Assembly (NCBI GenBank): GCA_037903475.1 | Contig: JBAJFG010000545.1 | Location: 992,001-1,056,000 of the forward strand | Direction: 5' to 3' | Source of the DNA: Ancylostoma caninum | Taxonomy: Eukaryota > Nematoda > Chromadorea > Rhabditida > Ancylostomatidae | Length of the DNA stretch: 64,000 bases | Shown here: piece by piece, positions 36,640 through 49,600 of the stretch | Layout of the letters: each line of letters opens with the position of its first letter | How positions within the stretch are numbered: the stretch's first letter is position 1 | Notes under the pieces: generated by a model | The model's input: the letters and a program-made list of their open reading frames with translations, nothing else | The model's database searches: none | Told to the model about the DNA's origin: nothing | Program-made: the position numbers and the translations under genes

Positions 36640-37300
36640 TTCCAAATAATGATATTGACTGGTATGTATTGTACTGCAGGGCTTTTCTGCGGTTCAGTGG
36701 CTCAGACTAAGCCTTGAACACGATTAACCGCATCTGAGAGGGTGCGTCTTCTAACAATCTACTGCCGGGGCCTGCACCCTCAGGCGTTACTAGGTAGGAT
36801 TCTGAGTTCCCTGTCCCCTTCTCGTCTATCTGTACTGAGTCCTGTTGAACACCCCGCGCCAACACCGTGCACAGGATGTGTGTTGAATGGTATACAAATG
36901 TTCTATGGGGCAATTTATACCAGATACAACAGGTGTGTATGTGTCAGGCTATCCTCCATGATTAAAGGGCAACTTATACTACCCAGATGCGTATGTAAGT
37001 CGTGCGTCAGACGCACCCAGTTGCGAAGGATTTTCTATGAAGTTCGATCACTGCGGCAAGCAAAACGCATACGTCTCACATGCGTCTGAATTGCGTCATA
37101 GCTACGATTGGGCCTACACTTCATAATGTAGACGCACGCGGGTCTAGCACAGGCATCTAGCATACATTAATCCTTGATCGCACGCATGCGGCACACGCAC
37201 TGAATATAAAGTGCTCCTATCTGGGTTGTTTTGAAAAGTGATTTAATGAAAGGAAATCAAAGCCGGTGGGTCTCATTCCATAGATCATGCTCACACTCAG
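36640..37300. other. Intergenic stretch with GACGCA-type repeats
   Basis: Between the CLCC1 polyadenylation signal and the MSP gene I see no coding exon. The part at 36990-37200 contains repeated words such as CAGACGCA, ACGCATACGTC and GTAGACGCACGC in both orientations, suggesting an old repeat element. Promoter sequences were not recognised. Confidence 0.4.
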
Positions 37301-40300
37301 ATGGTTGGCTGAATTGGATATAACGGTTCGTTCAAGCCTACTGCAGTTGCCACGATTCTATTGTGAATCTGATTGATCCCTGTGATCTGTGTGTTTCAGG
37401 TAGAAGCTGTACTACTCACCTCATATTCCCTCTGGATTTGGCTGGCAGTCAGCCTCGCAATACTATGTGGGAGGAAGAGGGAGGAAATCCACGTTTCTGC
37501 GCGTGAAACTGTGCAGAGCTCCTCCTCAGAAGCATCCAGTAGCGCTAGCCGCGCTCAGGTGCGGAAAAGCGCTAAAATACCTAAGGAAAGTAGAGAAAGT
37601 AAAGAAGACAAGAAGAAAGAGTCCAGTTCAAGGAGGAAAGGTGAGAGTCGCTTTGCCCACAAAGATGCAAAGCTACTTCGGTAATTATGTTATCCTAGGC
37701 AAATACAGAAGAAGAGAAGAGGAGCAGCCTTCAGATACTCCCAAAAAGAAGACGGTAGAGTCAGGGAAAGAATCAGAACCAGCGAAGGAGAAGGAACAGA
37801 ATGGAGCACAGTCAGCAGTGAGAGGACTAACACTGAGTACGATGAGGACCGACATGTCGAAAGTCAGGCCACTCCTTTCAACGAAAGCAGTGTCCCGTAT
37901 TACTATTAGTAAGTTACTTTAGTTGTCTACTTTTCATCGATAATTTATATTAGCAGTCATTAGATGCGGGTTGGAAAATCCATGGGGAAACGCAATTTGT
38001 ACCCGGAAGAGGCGCTGCCGTTGTCTCATCGGTACGATGAAGGGCAATCGAGAATGCACTGCACGCAAAGAGGAGACCGCGCCTCATCACTCTTGCGTCG
38101 CGGCGGATCAACTGTGCCCGTTCTGGTTATCGATCGTGGTCAAGATTTCTGCTTTGCCTATTTCTTTCACCGCTGAACCCTCGTCTGTGCATTAAATTAG
38201 CGCTGAAGGAAAAAGCAAAGCAGCCGTCTCGATCATGCGCGAAATCACAGGACCTAGCTGACCCATGCAAGGGCGGTGGGGGGGGGGGGGGCCCGCTGCA
38301 AGAGTGATGCGACGCGGCCCCCTTTGCCTGCATTGCAATAGAAATTGACCTTCACTGAAACCTTGTCTATGCGCAGTAACGTGATACGATTTTAGAACTA
38401 GAAGAGAGGATGAAGAGAGGTCGAGCTGACACTAGCAGAGCGAGGTTCGATATGTAGGGATTAGAGCGTCCACAAACACTTACCACCTATTCGCAATGCG
38501 TTAGACCTTTGTGCCTTTTTGAACATGGGAATGAAGGATCGAGCGTAATTTGCCCAATACCTACAGTCACTCTACAGGAAGCATCAATCACGATTGCACC
38601 TCTCCGCGGCCTGGAGCGCCACACCACCTACGCGGCTCGGCTGAGGGCTGTGGATGTCACGTGTTGCCACGCCCGCGGCGCGTAGATGATGCGGCGCGTC
38701 AGCCAGCAGGAGGTGCAGTCATGACTGACGTCCCCTGTACAGCTTTATCGACTATCTTAGGTCGAGAGTCAGTTTTGAAACGTGTATGTTCCGGAACCAC
38801 AAGAGGTATAAAGCAAACAAATACCTGGGGCGAAAACCCCTTTTACGGAACACAAAAACCACACTGATCAATAAAAATATTTATTAGAATAAGAGTGAGA
38901 TGAGGGTTAAGAGTAAAAGATAAGGTATAGTGGCGGTCGACCCGATCCAGTGTTGTGCGGCAACGGCGGCCGCCCTGCAGCCGCGGCGCGCGGTGGATGC
39001 GGCGCAGGTGCGCCGCGCCCGATGCTGGCATTTTGCCAGCCGGAACTTGGCCTGGAGTCATATGTTCGCCGATTTTCTTCGCGTTTGCTCACATTTTCTA
39101 GATTTCCTTCCGCTTTTTTTCAGTTTTAGAACTCGTGGGAGGTTACACGCGGTTTTCGCGTTTCGCGGAATCAATATGGGTGAACGTTGAAGCTGTTTTG
39201 CTGTCGTATATTGATTGTTCGACCCAGGAGCTCGCGTTTTTCTCCCGTCTCGCCGCATAATCGGACTTCGTGAGTTTTTTTCTACGTTTTGGACTCTAAT
39301 GCTGCAATACTTTGTTCAAACGCGAGCTCCTGGGTCGAACAATCAATATACGACAGCAAAACAGCTTCAACGTTCACCCATATTGATTCCGCGAAACGCG
39401 AAAACCGCGTGTAACCTCCCACGAGTTCTAAAACTGAAAAAAAGCGGAAGGAAATCTAGAAAATGTGAGCAAACGCGAAGAAAATCGGCGAACATATGAC
39501 TCCAGGCCAAGTTCCGGCTGGCAAAATGCCAGCATCGGGCGCGGCGCACCTGCGCCGCATCCACCGCGCGCCGCGGCTGCAGGGCGGCCGCCGTTGCCGC
39601 ACAACACTGGATCGGGTCGACCGCCATTATAGACGAGTTGTAGAAACAGATCGAGACCATTGTGTGAGTCGTGTCGGTTATATATGGAGGTGTTCCCCCG
39701 TGATTCCTTCGTATTGATGGAAGATCATTTATCTGTGGATCACTGGTCGCGTCCCAACACGAGGATGGAGAGTCCTACTCCAAAAAAAGGGGTACCAGTA
39801 GGGCTTTCTATGCATATTTTATCTTACCGTGGCCTCATGCAACAGAACACGTTAACTGCTGAGCATAGTGATATAAAATTTCTAAATATGAAGCATTTTC
39901 AATACTACTGCGTTCATTTCAGAAGAAACAGCTCCCGCAAGCGATCCAGTAAGTTATAACTGTTGGACCATGCTTTATTTACCAATTATCAGAAACATAA
40001 TATAAGAGGTTGCCCTTTGCATCAGTCATATTTGAATGCCGTGATGGGGAATTCAACGATTTTTCTTTAAAAAAAAAGTTACGCAAAAACTAATTCTGAA
40101 GTGAATTTCCAACAAGTTTTCTCGAATTCTATTTCTCTGTCTCTATTCTCTATTTTTCCTCTATTTTCCCCAACAATGGAATCTGGAGCATGAGACCTAC
40201 AAATTCTTGAATCATTACATCGGACGCTCTTGAAGAGAAGGTTGCTTTCTAAAGTGTTTTTGCGTCATTTCTGTTACAACACCAAACATTCTGCAAACTT

Positions 40301-41615
40301 CTCAGAATTTCCTTTTTTTCACAATTTCTCAGATACCATAGTTTTTTGAAATTAGGGCGAAGGTGATGGTGCATATGAAGACGTCAACCTAGTCGAAGCT
40401 CCACCACCTCTGGAGCCTGCAGAGACACAAGTCCTCCAGACTGTGAAACCGGAAGCTATACGACAAGCGCCACCACCTGCAGAGTTATCCAAGTAAGCCT
40501 CGCTTCCAAGGCGGCATCCCGGATAGTAATCACTCATTTTCAGGCCACCGCTCACCGTGGATCCCCCAGTTGCCACGTTCCCGACGACCGGAGGCAAAAT
40601 GACCCATTTGCTCAAAAATCCTCGCCCAAAAAGGATGGTGTTCAAGATCAAATGCTCCAACAACTACGACTATGGCATCAATCCAGTGTATGGGTTCGTT
40701 GAAGCAAATGCCAACGCCATCATAACAGTAACTCGTCTGGCAGGAGCTCCAAAGGAAGACAAAATGGTAATCCAGTTCGTGGAAGCTCCTGGAGAAGGTG
40801 TAAATGCCGAAGACGCGTTCGGACTGGTGTCGCAATTGGCGTTATTATCGACAACTGTGCCGCTGAAGGTCGTGGCAGGAGCACCTCCACTTCCACCTCT
40901 GGCGCCTGTCGTTGGGAAGACGTCTGTGCTTCCGAAGCCTCCAGCTCCAGTTCCTGCAACTGCTCCAGTCGTTCCCAAGCCCGCTATGCCTGTGGTTACA
41001 CCCCCTGTTCCGATAGCTGTGGGTAAACCTATCCCGAGTATTCCTAGCCCTGCCAAGCCCACTATTCCGGCTGCTCCCGCTCCTGGGCCCCCTCCAAAAC
41101 CTCCAGTTCCTACACCAGGAGCCCCACAGCCCGGTCCCCCGAAGCCTCCCGCTCCAGGTGTTCCAGTTCCTGCTGCCGTCAAACCAGGTGCTCCAGTTCC
41201 TACTGCCGCCAAAGTCTCAACTCCTGGAGCTCTTGCATCTGTTCCTGGCATGATTCCACCAGTGCCACCGGGCCTCTTCAAGCCGGTTGTTCCGCCAGCT
41301 GCAGCTCCTTCGCAGTTACCACCGAGGCCTGGTGCACCAGCTGTAGTTCCACCTCCGATGGCGGCAAAACCTCTTGTTCCTGGCTTTCCCCAGCCTCCTC
41401 CACCCGGTTCGATCAGGCCTCTAGCCACTGTTGGACAAGCTGTTCTTCCCAGGCCTGCACCTATACCACCATCATTTAAGCCTGGCATTCCCATTGCTCC
41501 CATGCCCGGTGCTCCCGTTTCCGTACCAGCAGCAGGTTCGCAGCCTGCAATTCCTGGAGTAGCTGGATCTCTTCCAGCTGTTAGTGTTTATATAGCTAAA
41601 CCTATGAAGAAATGA
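37301..41615 (+). CDS. MSP-domain protein with N-terminal membrane anchor and proline-rich tail
   Basis: Exons 37400-37640, 37699-37908, 39923-39948, 40356-40492 and 40544-41615 join in phase to 561 codons plus the initiator. The likely start is ATG at 37301-37303, spliced to give MVEAVLLTSYSLWIWLAVSL; this 3-nt first exon directly after CACTCAG is uncertain. Residues 4-24 form a membrane helix, followed by a serine, lysine and glutamate-rich linker to about 205. An MSP (immunoglobulin-like) domain follows at about 207-320, beginning PPLTVDPPVATFPTTGG, with RMVFKIKCSNNYDYGINPVY as its hallmark. The last 240 residues are a low-complexity P, A, V, G tail of PxP repeats. MSP domains act as nematode sperm cytoskeletal modules or as VAP-type adaptors on membranes; the anchor plus linker suggests a membrane-tethered sperm protein, but this is inference. 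The 2-kb third intron carries a large palindrome. TGA at 41613-41615. Confidence 0.85.
38279..38291. repeat. 13-nt G homopolymer tract
   Basis: An uninterrupted run of 13 G inside the large intron of the MSP gene, followed by CCC. Confidence 0.95.
38928..39629. mobile_element. Near-perfect 0.7-kb palindromic fold-back element
   Basis: The left arm 38931-39239 and the right arm 39318-39626 are reverse complements over 309 nt with no mismatch that I can find; identical 86-codon open frames can be read inward from both ends. The loop is 78 nt (39240-39317). The outermost bases (TAGTGGCGG left, CCGCCATTA right) differ at one position. TA flanks both ends (38926-38927 and 39630-39631), consistent with a TA target-site duplication as in Tc1/mariner-type MITEs. 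There is no transposase. The arms are GC-rich (NotI-like GCGGCCGC and CCGCGGCGCGCG words). It sits in the 2-kb third intron of the MSP gene, so the pre-mRNA could fold into a 309-bp double-stranded hairpin. Confidence 0.92.
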
Positions 41616-41839
41616 GACAGTATCACAATTATGATGATTACTTGTTGAAGAACATAACTTTGACTACATCTATTTACAAAAGGTTTGAATAATAACAAAT
41701 ACGATGAAGATTGTGTTAACATGACTTATTGATTGTTGTTTGTTGTGAAATGCTGGGTATGTATGGGTAGGAGCTTATTGTAGTGTCGATCTTCATCTGT
41801 TTAACATTAAATTTTGCACTATTTCACGATCATTAGTAT

Positions 41840-41845
41840 AATAAA
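41840..41845 (+). terminator. Polyadenylation signal AATAAA of the MSP-domain gene
   Basis: AATAAA 225 nt after the stop codon at 41615. Nothing else on this strand competes before the Helitron insertion at 42097. Confidence 0.55.
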
Positions 41846-42117
41846 GCGTTAATGTTAGTCTTGTATGAAGAACAATGAAAATAACAGTTTTCTATGTGTT
41901 GCTCAGCTGCAACGCCGATTTCGGCGTGCGGCTGCCCTGGCGCTTTGCCAAATCTCGTAATCAGTAGCGAAGCCCTGTTCATTTTACTCCGTTTTAATTG
42001 CAAATATTTGTGCTCATGACTTATTTTGAGGCCTACATTAACAATATGACGATCCGAAAGTAATCTCGTAACAATTTATTGTCACAGGCAACGCAATCTG
42101 TATATATAAAAGTGAAA

Positions 42118-42258
<141 letters not shown>

Positions 42259-42380
42259 CCGAATAGAAATCGCGGAGGATGAACCGATCGGGACCAAATC
42301 TTGCATGTAGGTTCTTTGGGGGCCGGCGGAGGTTGTAGGCTACTTTGCACCTGGGATTATCGATTGGTTTATTGATTGTA

Positions 42381-42840
42381 TCGATTTTATTGATTTTTCG
42401 CTGTTTTTGCCCAGAGACTGGCGAGAACATGCCTACTGAGGTTCCTCAATACGCTGAACACGAATATGATAAGCATTTTGCGCCAAAGTATTGATTTATT
42501 GATTTTATTGATTTTTCTCTATTCCTGCCCGTCGGGTGGTAAAAACATGTCTGCCGGCATATCTCAGTGCGCTGAATACGAATGAGGCAACCATTTTGGG
42601 CGAAGTATCGATTTATCGATTTTATTGATTTTTTCGCTATTCTTGCACGCAGGGCGGTAAAGACATGTCTGCCGGTATATCTCAATGCGCTGAACACGAA
42701 TATGGCAACCATTTTGGGCGAAGTATCGATTTATCGATTTTATTGATTTTTCGGCATTCTTGCATACGGGTCGGTGAAAACGTGCCTTCTGGAATTTCCG
42801 AGATGCTGAACGTGGATAAGGCAAGCATTTTAGAAGGATT
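42381..42840 (+). repeat. Internal tandem array of the Helitron, ~118-bp unit, about four copies
   Basis: The landmark TCGATTTTATTGATTTTTC recurs at about 42381, 42499, 42616 and 42734, each followed by a variable stretch with the words CTGCCGG, TCTCAATGCGCTGAA and ACCATTTTG. Spacing is 117-118 bp. The units have diverged from each other, the last one most. Confidence 0.9.
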
Positions 42841-43670
42841 TATTTAGCAGTCGAGCAACTTCACCTCATTTTCTGAGGGAAGGGGGAGGGGTGAAGAGGG
42901 GTCACTTAAGCCGATCACTGAATGATGAACAAGGATTTTTTGGTTCAACAAGTGTTGGCATCAGCTTTAAATGGCCGGGAGAAGTTGAACACCCGAGCGA
43001 AGCCGGGTACACCGTCTAGTGGAAACATAAGAAGGAAGTTCTATATTTGTTGTTTCATGCCGAACATCCAAATAAGGGAACAATATGAAGTGGAAGCTGA
43101 ATCTTTTCAATACTTCAACATCAAAAACTTATGGGGAAGGAATTAATTCACATACGCCTGTAAAGAAAAATTAGAGACGTATTCAGGGAACTCCAAATCG
43201 CAGTGTGCAAGGGGCGGGACCGCGACGAGGCGTGTCACTTCTCTACCCCCTTCGGAAGCAGACGATCAGAGCCAGCATGCAGAGCCCCTGCGTCTCTGCC
43301 CAAGACAGCCACACCGCAGTCCCACCACTTGCACAGGGCCGTTTGGAGTCGCCTGTAGATATCACTCTTCTATTAGAAAAGAGACCACGTTGGATGCGAT
43401 CGATTTTCTGACTTGGCAAGGCGCCAGGACGACCGCGTCGCAGCCCAGCGCATCGCTCTTGCCGTGCTCAGCGCAATGACTGTCTTATCAAATCAACATC
43501 AGAACTGGGTAAATAAAATATTTATGATAAAAACAAACATGTTAGTGGAGCAAACCAATCCTGTAAAAGTGAGAAATACCCGATGGCAGATTAAAATACC
43601 CGCTACTTTGTTATTATTAAAATAGTTGCAAATAGAATACATACAGACACGGTCAAAACCTAATTCCTGG

Positions 43671-46600
43671 TCAAATACTTTCCCCTAGGAGTCTTTCTCG
43701 AGCACGTCGAACCTTGGCTGCTGAGCAGTGGCCGCTTTTTGTTAGAAACCACAAGCCGTTGATTGCCTGAAATTGAAGGGAAAAATTGGCCGAAAAAAAT
43801 GGGGCAAACAATATTTATAGGGGATATTCACGAAGAATTAAGTCATTAAATCTTAAAATCTAGTGAATGATGGGTCCAGCCTGCTTTTCACAAGAAGAAA
43901 CCTCCACAGGTCAGAGCCCGCACGTACTATAGGAATGACAACGGTGATGGATGGAAATGGAATTTGCAGATACGCAGACAATCAGAGTGTCAACAGATAG
44001 ATGCTGCGCTTATACAAGTAGGCATGGGCCAGTACAACCTCCTTCTCAATTTGATAAGATATTTAGTAATACTAAACCTAGTTGAAAGTTCCACAAATCA
44101 GATAATGCTTGGGGAAATCCAGAAAATGCTTTCGAGCTCCAGATCTGGTTCTTTTTTCCTTGCTTCTGTACTATGGCTACAGAAGCGATACTGAGCTCAC
44201 CTGTCGTGCTTCCTTGTTCTTGATTCCAACATAGAAGTTGTTGTTGACAATGTATGGCTTCATGCTTGACTTCATTTCGTCATCGAGATAGAACCTTGAA
44301 AATTACACGTCTAATTACGATTCTCCTACAACTTCTGGCATTGTTCTAGGAGAGTTTGGAGCTGTGAAGTGCTGAGCGACTTCAGTCCATTGAAGCCTCC
44401 TAATAATCATAGGCCCTTCTAACACGACAAATTTCAGTTCGAAAGTGAAAATTCTGGTAGGCCTTAGGCTCAAACAATTGACTAGTTTTAGACGAAATAT
44501 TTGGGACTGGATGCATCTTTGAAAGCAGTAGTGATCTTTCTGAGGCATAATTACGTATGTACCCTGTACGGTATGACTACGGGTACGATCACTGGGTATA
44601 CGTAGGTAGCTGCGGGCGGGTCCAGAAAAATCACGTTTGGATAAACATTTTGATGCATGCCCGTAAAGGGTCAATTGGAGCACGCTGAGCACGTTTACCA
44701 TGGGTAATCTATTGTTGAAATTTGTAGCTATTCAAGAACAAGTAGGGGGTGGGAGGATCACGAGGGAAATAACAAATTTCTGGAAGAGGTCGATATTTCT
44801 GGAATAGCGGTCCAGAGTAAAACGGAGAGGGCTTGCGCCAAAATATTCAGAATTCATTTTCATTATTATTCTTATTCTTATTCCTATTATTCTGAACTGC
44901 CTTAAGATATTCTAAATTTAACAAGTAAGTCTAACAAATTGAAGAGTAACTGAAAAATTGGTTGAACAAGATGCCACGTTCTGATTAATACATAAGTGAA
45001 AACCTCGCTTACTCGCTGATTGGGTAGTATAGCTTCCCACCAATTTCACATGTGCATGCTGTTCTATTGGCCAACAATTTTCTAACGTTTCATTTTTATT
45101 ATACAAATCAGGACCGTCGTGATTTTCTTTTAGGCCTACTTGAAATGTACAACAAGAACTTGCCATTTCCCATCGGCTATTTCACTGTACTCGAAGTTTC
45201 GGCACACAATTCCACGAAACTGAACGGAACACAATTCGTTGAGAACGTCCTGAAACTTTCATTCAGAGCAGCGTATTGTATGACTATAATAACGCCGAAC
45301 CTGATCATATAAGGAGTCGTTTCCCTGCAAACGTTTATTCATCTCTTCGAATAGAATCACAGATGAATTCGTGGGCTCAACCAACATTGGGCTGAATGCG
45401 AAGATGTCACCCTGAAGGAATAACGCATACTATGGAATACAGCTTGTTTACCACCATATATTCGTAAGAGAACAGATCCTCGAAAAATCTAAGAGAGAAC
45501 ATACTCGGCTCGTATCACCCTTTATGGGCACTACCACATCAGCGTCGTCAATAAGGGTTGCGTTGCGGAAAAGATCCGTGGGGTCTTGGAACCATGTTGC
45601 GTCTGCTTCGATCAGAACAAAGCGTATGGAGTGCTGAACTGTATGAATAGAAACAAATATGATGTTCCTGGTCAGCTTCCCAAGAAAATGTATAAAAATA
45701 GCATAGATTTCTCCTACCTCAGTTAATATTTTCATCATTTTAGCTCTGACGGCGAGGAAATTTATGTATTTTCGCTCTCCCCAGTCCAAGTCTTCTTCGA
45801 AGCCAGGCAGTCTCAGGAAAATGCATTTCAAACCCTCAAATTGATAACATTAGCTGTTCTCTCTTCAGCTCATGACTATAGGTGTATGAATGGGAAATTT
45901 CTAAAATCGTAACCCCTGATATACTGGTTTCGTGCTGCTGTTCGTCGGAAACAATCTGAGAATGGGAAACACATCATATTCTTAGAAGCACCTTCCTACC
46001 ATAACATCGTTTTAGAGATTTTTCACATGGGGAAACATCTTCAGAAGCAGCTAATCCCAACGGTATACATTGCTCCGTGTAAAAGTGCGGAAAAGCCTCT
46101 TTTCGAGTCCCAAATCTTGGGGAACTTCTGGTCGGAGCCAAGGTAAAATTATTTCAATTTCCGCACCATGTACTCCCTACGAAAGAAACTTAAAACCTTT
46201 GTTTTGCATGAAATTGAAAGAAGCAAATCCCATGATTAAGACATGCGTGCTCATGCAAAACACGGTTTTTCGAATCAATAATTCTATTGCATGGGTTTTG
46301 CATGGATTTGACCATTGCCAGTATAGAACTATTGAGTAGAAGATTGCATGTCTTAATCGTGGGATTTGCATCTTTCAACCTGATGCAAAACACGGTTTTC
46401 AAGTTTCCTAAGTAGCTGGTCACACATGGGGCGCACCTCCTATATTTTGAGGGAGTGATAAAGGAGGAACTCCTACGAGCAGCAATGATTTCCTCAGAAG
46501 GTGAGTCGGGCGTCACTCAGAAACCTCTTTCTCCAACATCGGTCCCATCCCCACCCCCAGCTCACAAACGCCCTAAGAATGGAGCTCGGAAACAGTTTTT

Positions 46601-49600
46601 CAGGTAGTTCTGCACGGAATCACGTCTACTACTGTAATCAGCAGCTCCTGGAGATTCTGCTCTTTCAAAACTCAAAAAAAGGTTTCCAGTTGGACGGTGC
46701 TTTTAACACACAACGATTAAAAGAGCGCCAGTCGAAGCAGAGCTGGAAGCGGCGTATTTCTCGTCATCTTTGTTCTTTTCAAACTGGAAATTTGTTTCCC
46801 TCGTTGCTCTCGTAAGACATGAGGAAGCTGGAGGAATGAAAACAACAGTCTGGATCCCCTTTGGGTCACACTCCGCGACAATCCGTTCTCACTCTGCTCA
46901 AGATCGCCCACGTCTGGTTTCTGTTTTATGAATTGCCTTTAGAATCTAGTAGCTAAACCGTGAGCAACACGCAACGGTGAACAGTGAACTCCTTCTCTCA
47001 ACAAGTTCAAAAAGTAGAGGCTTCTTCAAAGAAAGTAATAACGTACTCACCTCTCCATACTCTTCATGTACGCTGTCGCACAACATCTTGGATGTTGAGA
47101 CTATTAGAAGACGTCGGTGGATCCCCTGTAAGATCAAAGTTTGCGCCAAAATTATGGAGCCTCGTTCAACGAGTGCTACAGAGACCACTTCTGCAAAGTT
47201 ACAGCGCTAACCGATCACTTTTGCGAGTAGCACAGAGTATCGTTCGTCTGGTCCGCCGCGCTGCACCACCTATGCGAAGCGGCAGACCAGCCTGTGCTGT
47301 TGTTGTCAGACGCTGTTTTTCACCGTCTGCTTTGTCTTCATTCCAAAAAGGTTTGTGTGAAAACATGAGCAAAACACCAGTAGCGGCCACGTCTGTTACG
47401 CACTGCTCCTAGCTGGTTTGCCGCGTCGCCCAGGGGATGCGGCACGGCAGTTCTAGAAGCTCTCCAAGTTTGGGACAAGTATCGCGACTATGACATTCAC
47501 CCACCGGTATCCTTAAAATAAAATGCAGATCTCATTCGACCACCATGTCATATTCACAGCCCGAATCCCATATGTTTAGGTCATATAGCCATACCCACCA
47601 GTCTTCATTCGCTCTGCTAACCAGTAGAATTTGTCCGTACACAAACTCATCCCATGACACAAGTCCAGTGAGTTTTCAAGGGTCATCACGAATCAGAAAT
47701 GGGGATGAGAGTCTGTCGCCATCAGTCGGGTATCATCCGGATAAGCATAACCAGCAGTGAAAATCCATAGATAAATTTTTATTTTTTAGTGCAATGTCCA
47801 AACCACACCAACTTATCCGTCATGCGGGTTTATCCAGCCGGATAAAGTGTGTCTGGTGCGGATCCGAAGTCATTCAGGGGCTCTATAGAGGATTGAAAGA
47901 AAATCAAGCTGTACAAACCTCGAACTCGGCAACGTTGCACAACCAGTTCAGTGTCAGCCTCTCGAAAGCTCCATTCACAACGGTAAAATAGATCAGTTGG
48001 CTGTTTGCGTGCATCTTCGCGGCTTGTTCGACGAACTCCTTCAAGACAGTTGGTTAAAATGGAACAAATACAAAAAAGTGGATCAAGTGATATCTTAAAA
48101 AAGATGGAGAGAAATTCTCCAACTTAGGACTTCCTTCACTTACCTATTCAAAGTGCGCTTACGTAAGAAATGCGTAAAGGATTATGGGAAGAAGACCAAG
48201 GGGGTCCGACGACTCGTAACAAAATGTATACTATCATATGCAGTTTGTGACGCTGATCTCAAATCTGTTTACCTTATCAGCTGCGGAGTCTTCAGTGAAG
48301 AGTTACAGTGACATAATTGCGGCCTGTCCAAATACGCCAAATTTGACTTCTGAGTTAGATTCTGCTCAGGATAAGCTTTAAAATCATAACCAAACATTTA
48401 GATAAACTGAAACAGATTCATGTTTCCGAAACGTGATTAAATTCGGGTAGTTTCCAGCGGTCGTTTAGCGGAATACATGTTAGAAGCCAAATTTAGGCTG
48501 TCTTGCGCAAACTCTAATTATGCCATGTAACTCTTCACAGAGTGCTCCGCAGCAGATACAGATAAGCTAAACGGATTTGAGATCAGCGTCAAAAACTACT
48601 TGACATATACATCTCTTTACGAAATGCCGGACCTCCTAAGTATCCTTCCCTGGTTAGGACAACTGTGTTACAAGACGCTTCACATGTTCGGCTCACTTAT
48701 CAGTGCTATTTCACTGCCGTATTTGACTTTATAAAACAAAAGTAGATTAATACATAAGCATGTATCAATGAGATGAAAAAGGTTGTAAAATTCCCCGCAA
48801 TTCTTCCTCTTTCCTATGCGGACCTCAAAATGATTGTGTCACCCTTCAGAATTCCGAAATACGTTTGATCACAGGAAACTCGGAAAGAATCTTTTACACC
48901 CACAGTGCCCATCGTGCACACTTCGCCCGAGTGAAGAATGTTCCAGAAACGAAAAGAACGAAATTTCACATTGAACGAGAGTAGAACCAGTTTGCACACG
49001 CGTGAGTAAATTTCTCGCAAGGAAATTCAAAGGAAAAGTAGTTAAGAAGCTATTGAATCAAGGGCATTTTTTATAGTTGGTATACGTAATGGCAGTCGTT
49101 GTGCGCCATGGCACTTCCTGCTACGTATACTATTTGTGTAGATTCTTCTCCTTTTTTTTGCAGTTTTCGCGTATTTTTAACAGCCAGCTCAGAGCTAGAA
49201 TGATATCCTCAACGTTCACTGGACAGTATTGACCATTCCTTCAATCGGCAAACTTTAGTGTTTGCATTGTTTCCTATTAAATACGGACAAGCCTACGGAA
49301 ATAACATGCTCCCTGGAATGCGGATCTTCCATTGATGCGCTATCATTCGTTTTATTCCTGTTTAGCCCTTGTGCTGGTCAACTAATTAATGTGACGTAAA
49401 GAATGGTTAATTGCATTAATTTGATTAGCCGCAAGGATTGCAGTAGTTGTGAGATGGATGCCGCCTACGCTTTAGGCACATGTCAAATCAGAGCATGAAT
49501 TTCTTACAGTTTTCTATGGTACCAAACATAATGCCAGACATCAATACGTGCTTTGTCGGCTTTGCTTCCTTGTAGTTTGGAAAAGAAAATCGCTGGTATT

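Noticed and set aside
38930..39660. Identical 86-residue frames read from both arms of the palindrome
   Set aside because: They are the same DNA read inward twice; no start context, splice sites or family match.
40670..41503. 277-codon minus-strand open frame rich in Gly, Ala and Thr
   Set aside because: It is the antisense of the proline-rich tail of the MSP-domain gene; CC/GG-rich codons remove stops on the other strand.
42446..42824. Repetitive minus-strand frames with the motif KSIKSINRYF
   Set aside because: Translations of the 118-bp tandem units; no independent coding evidence.
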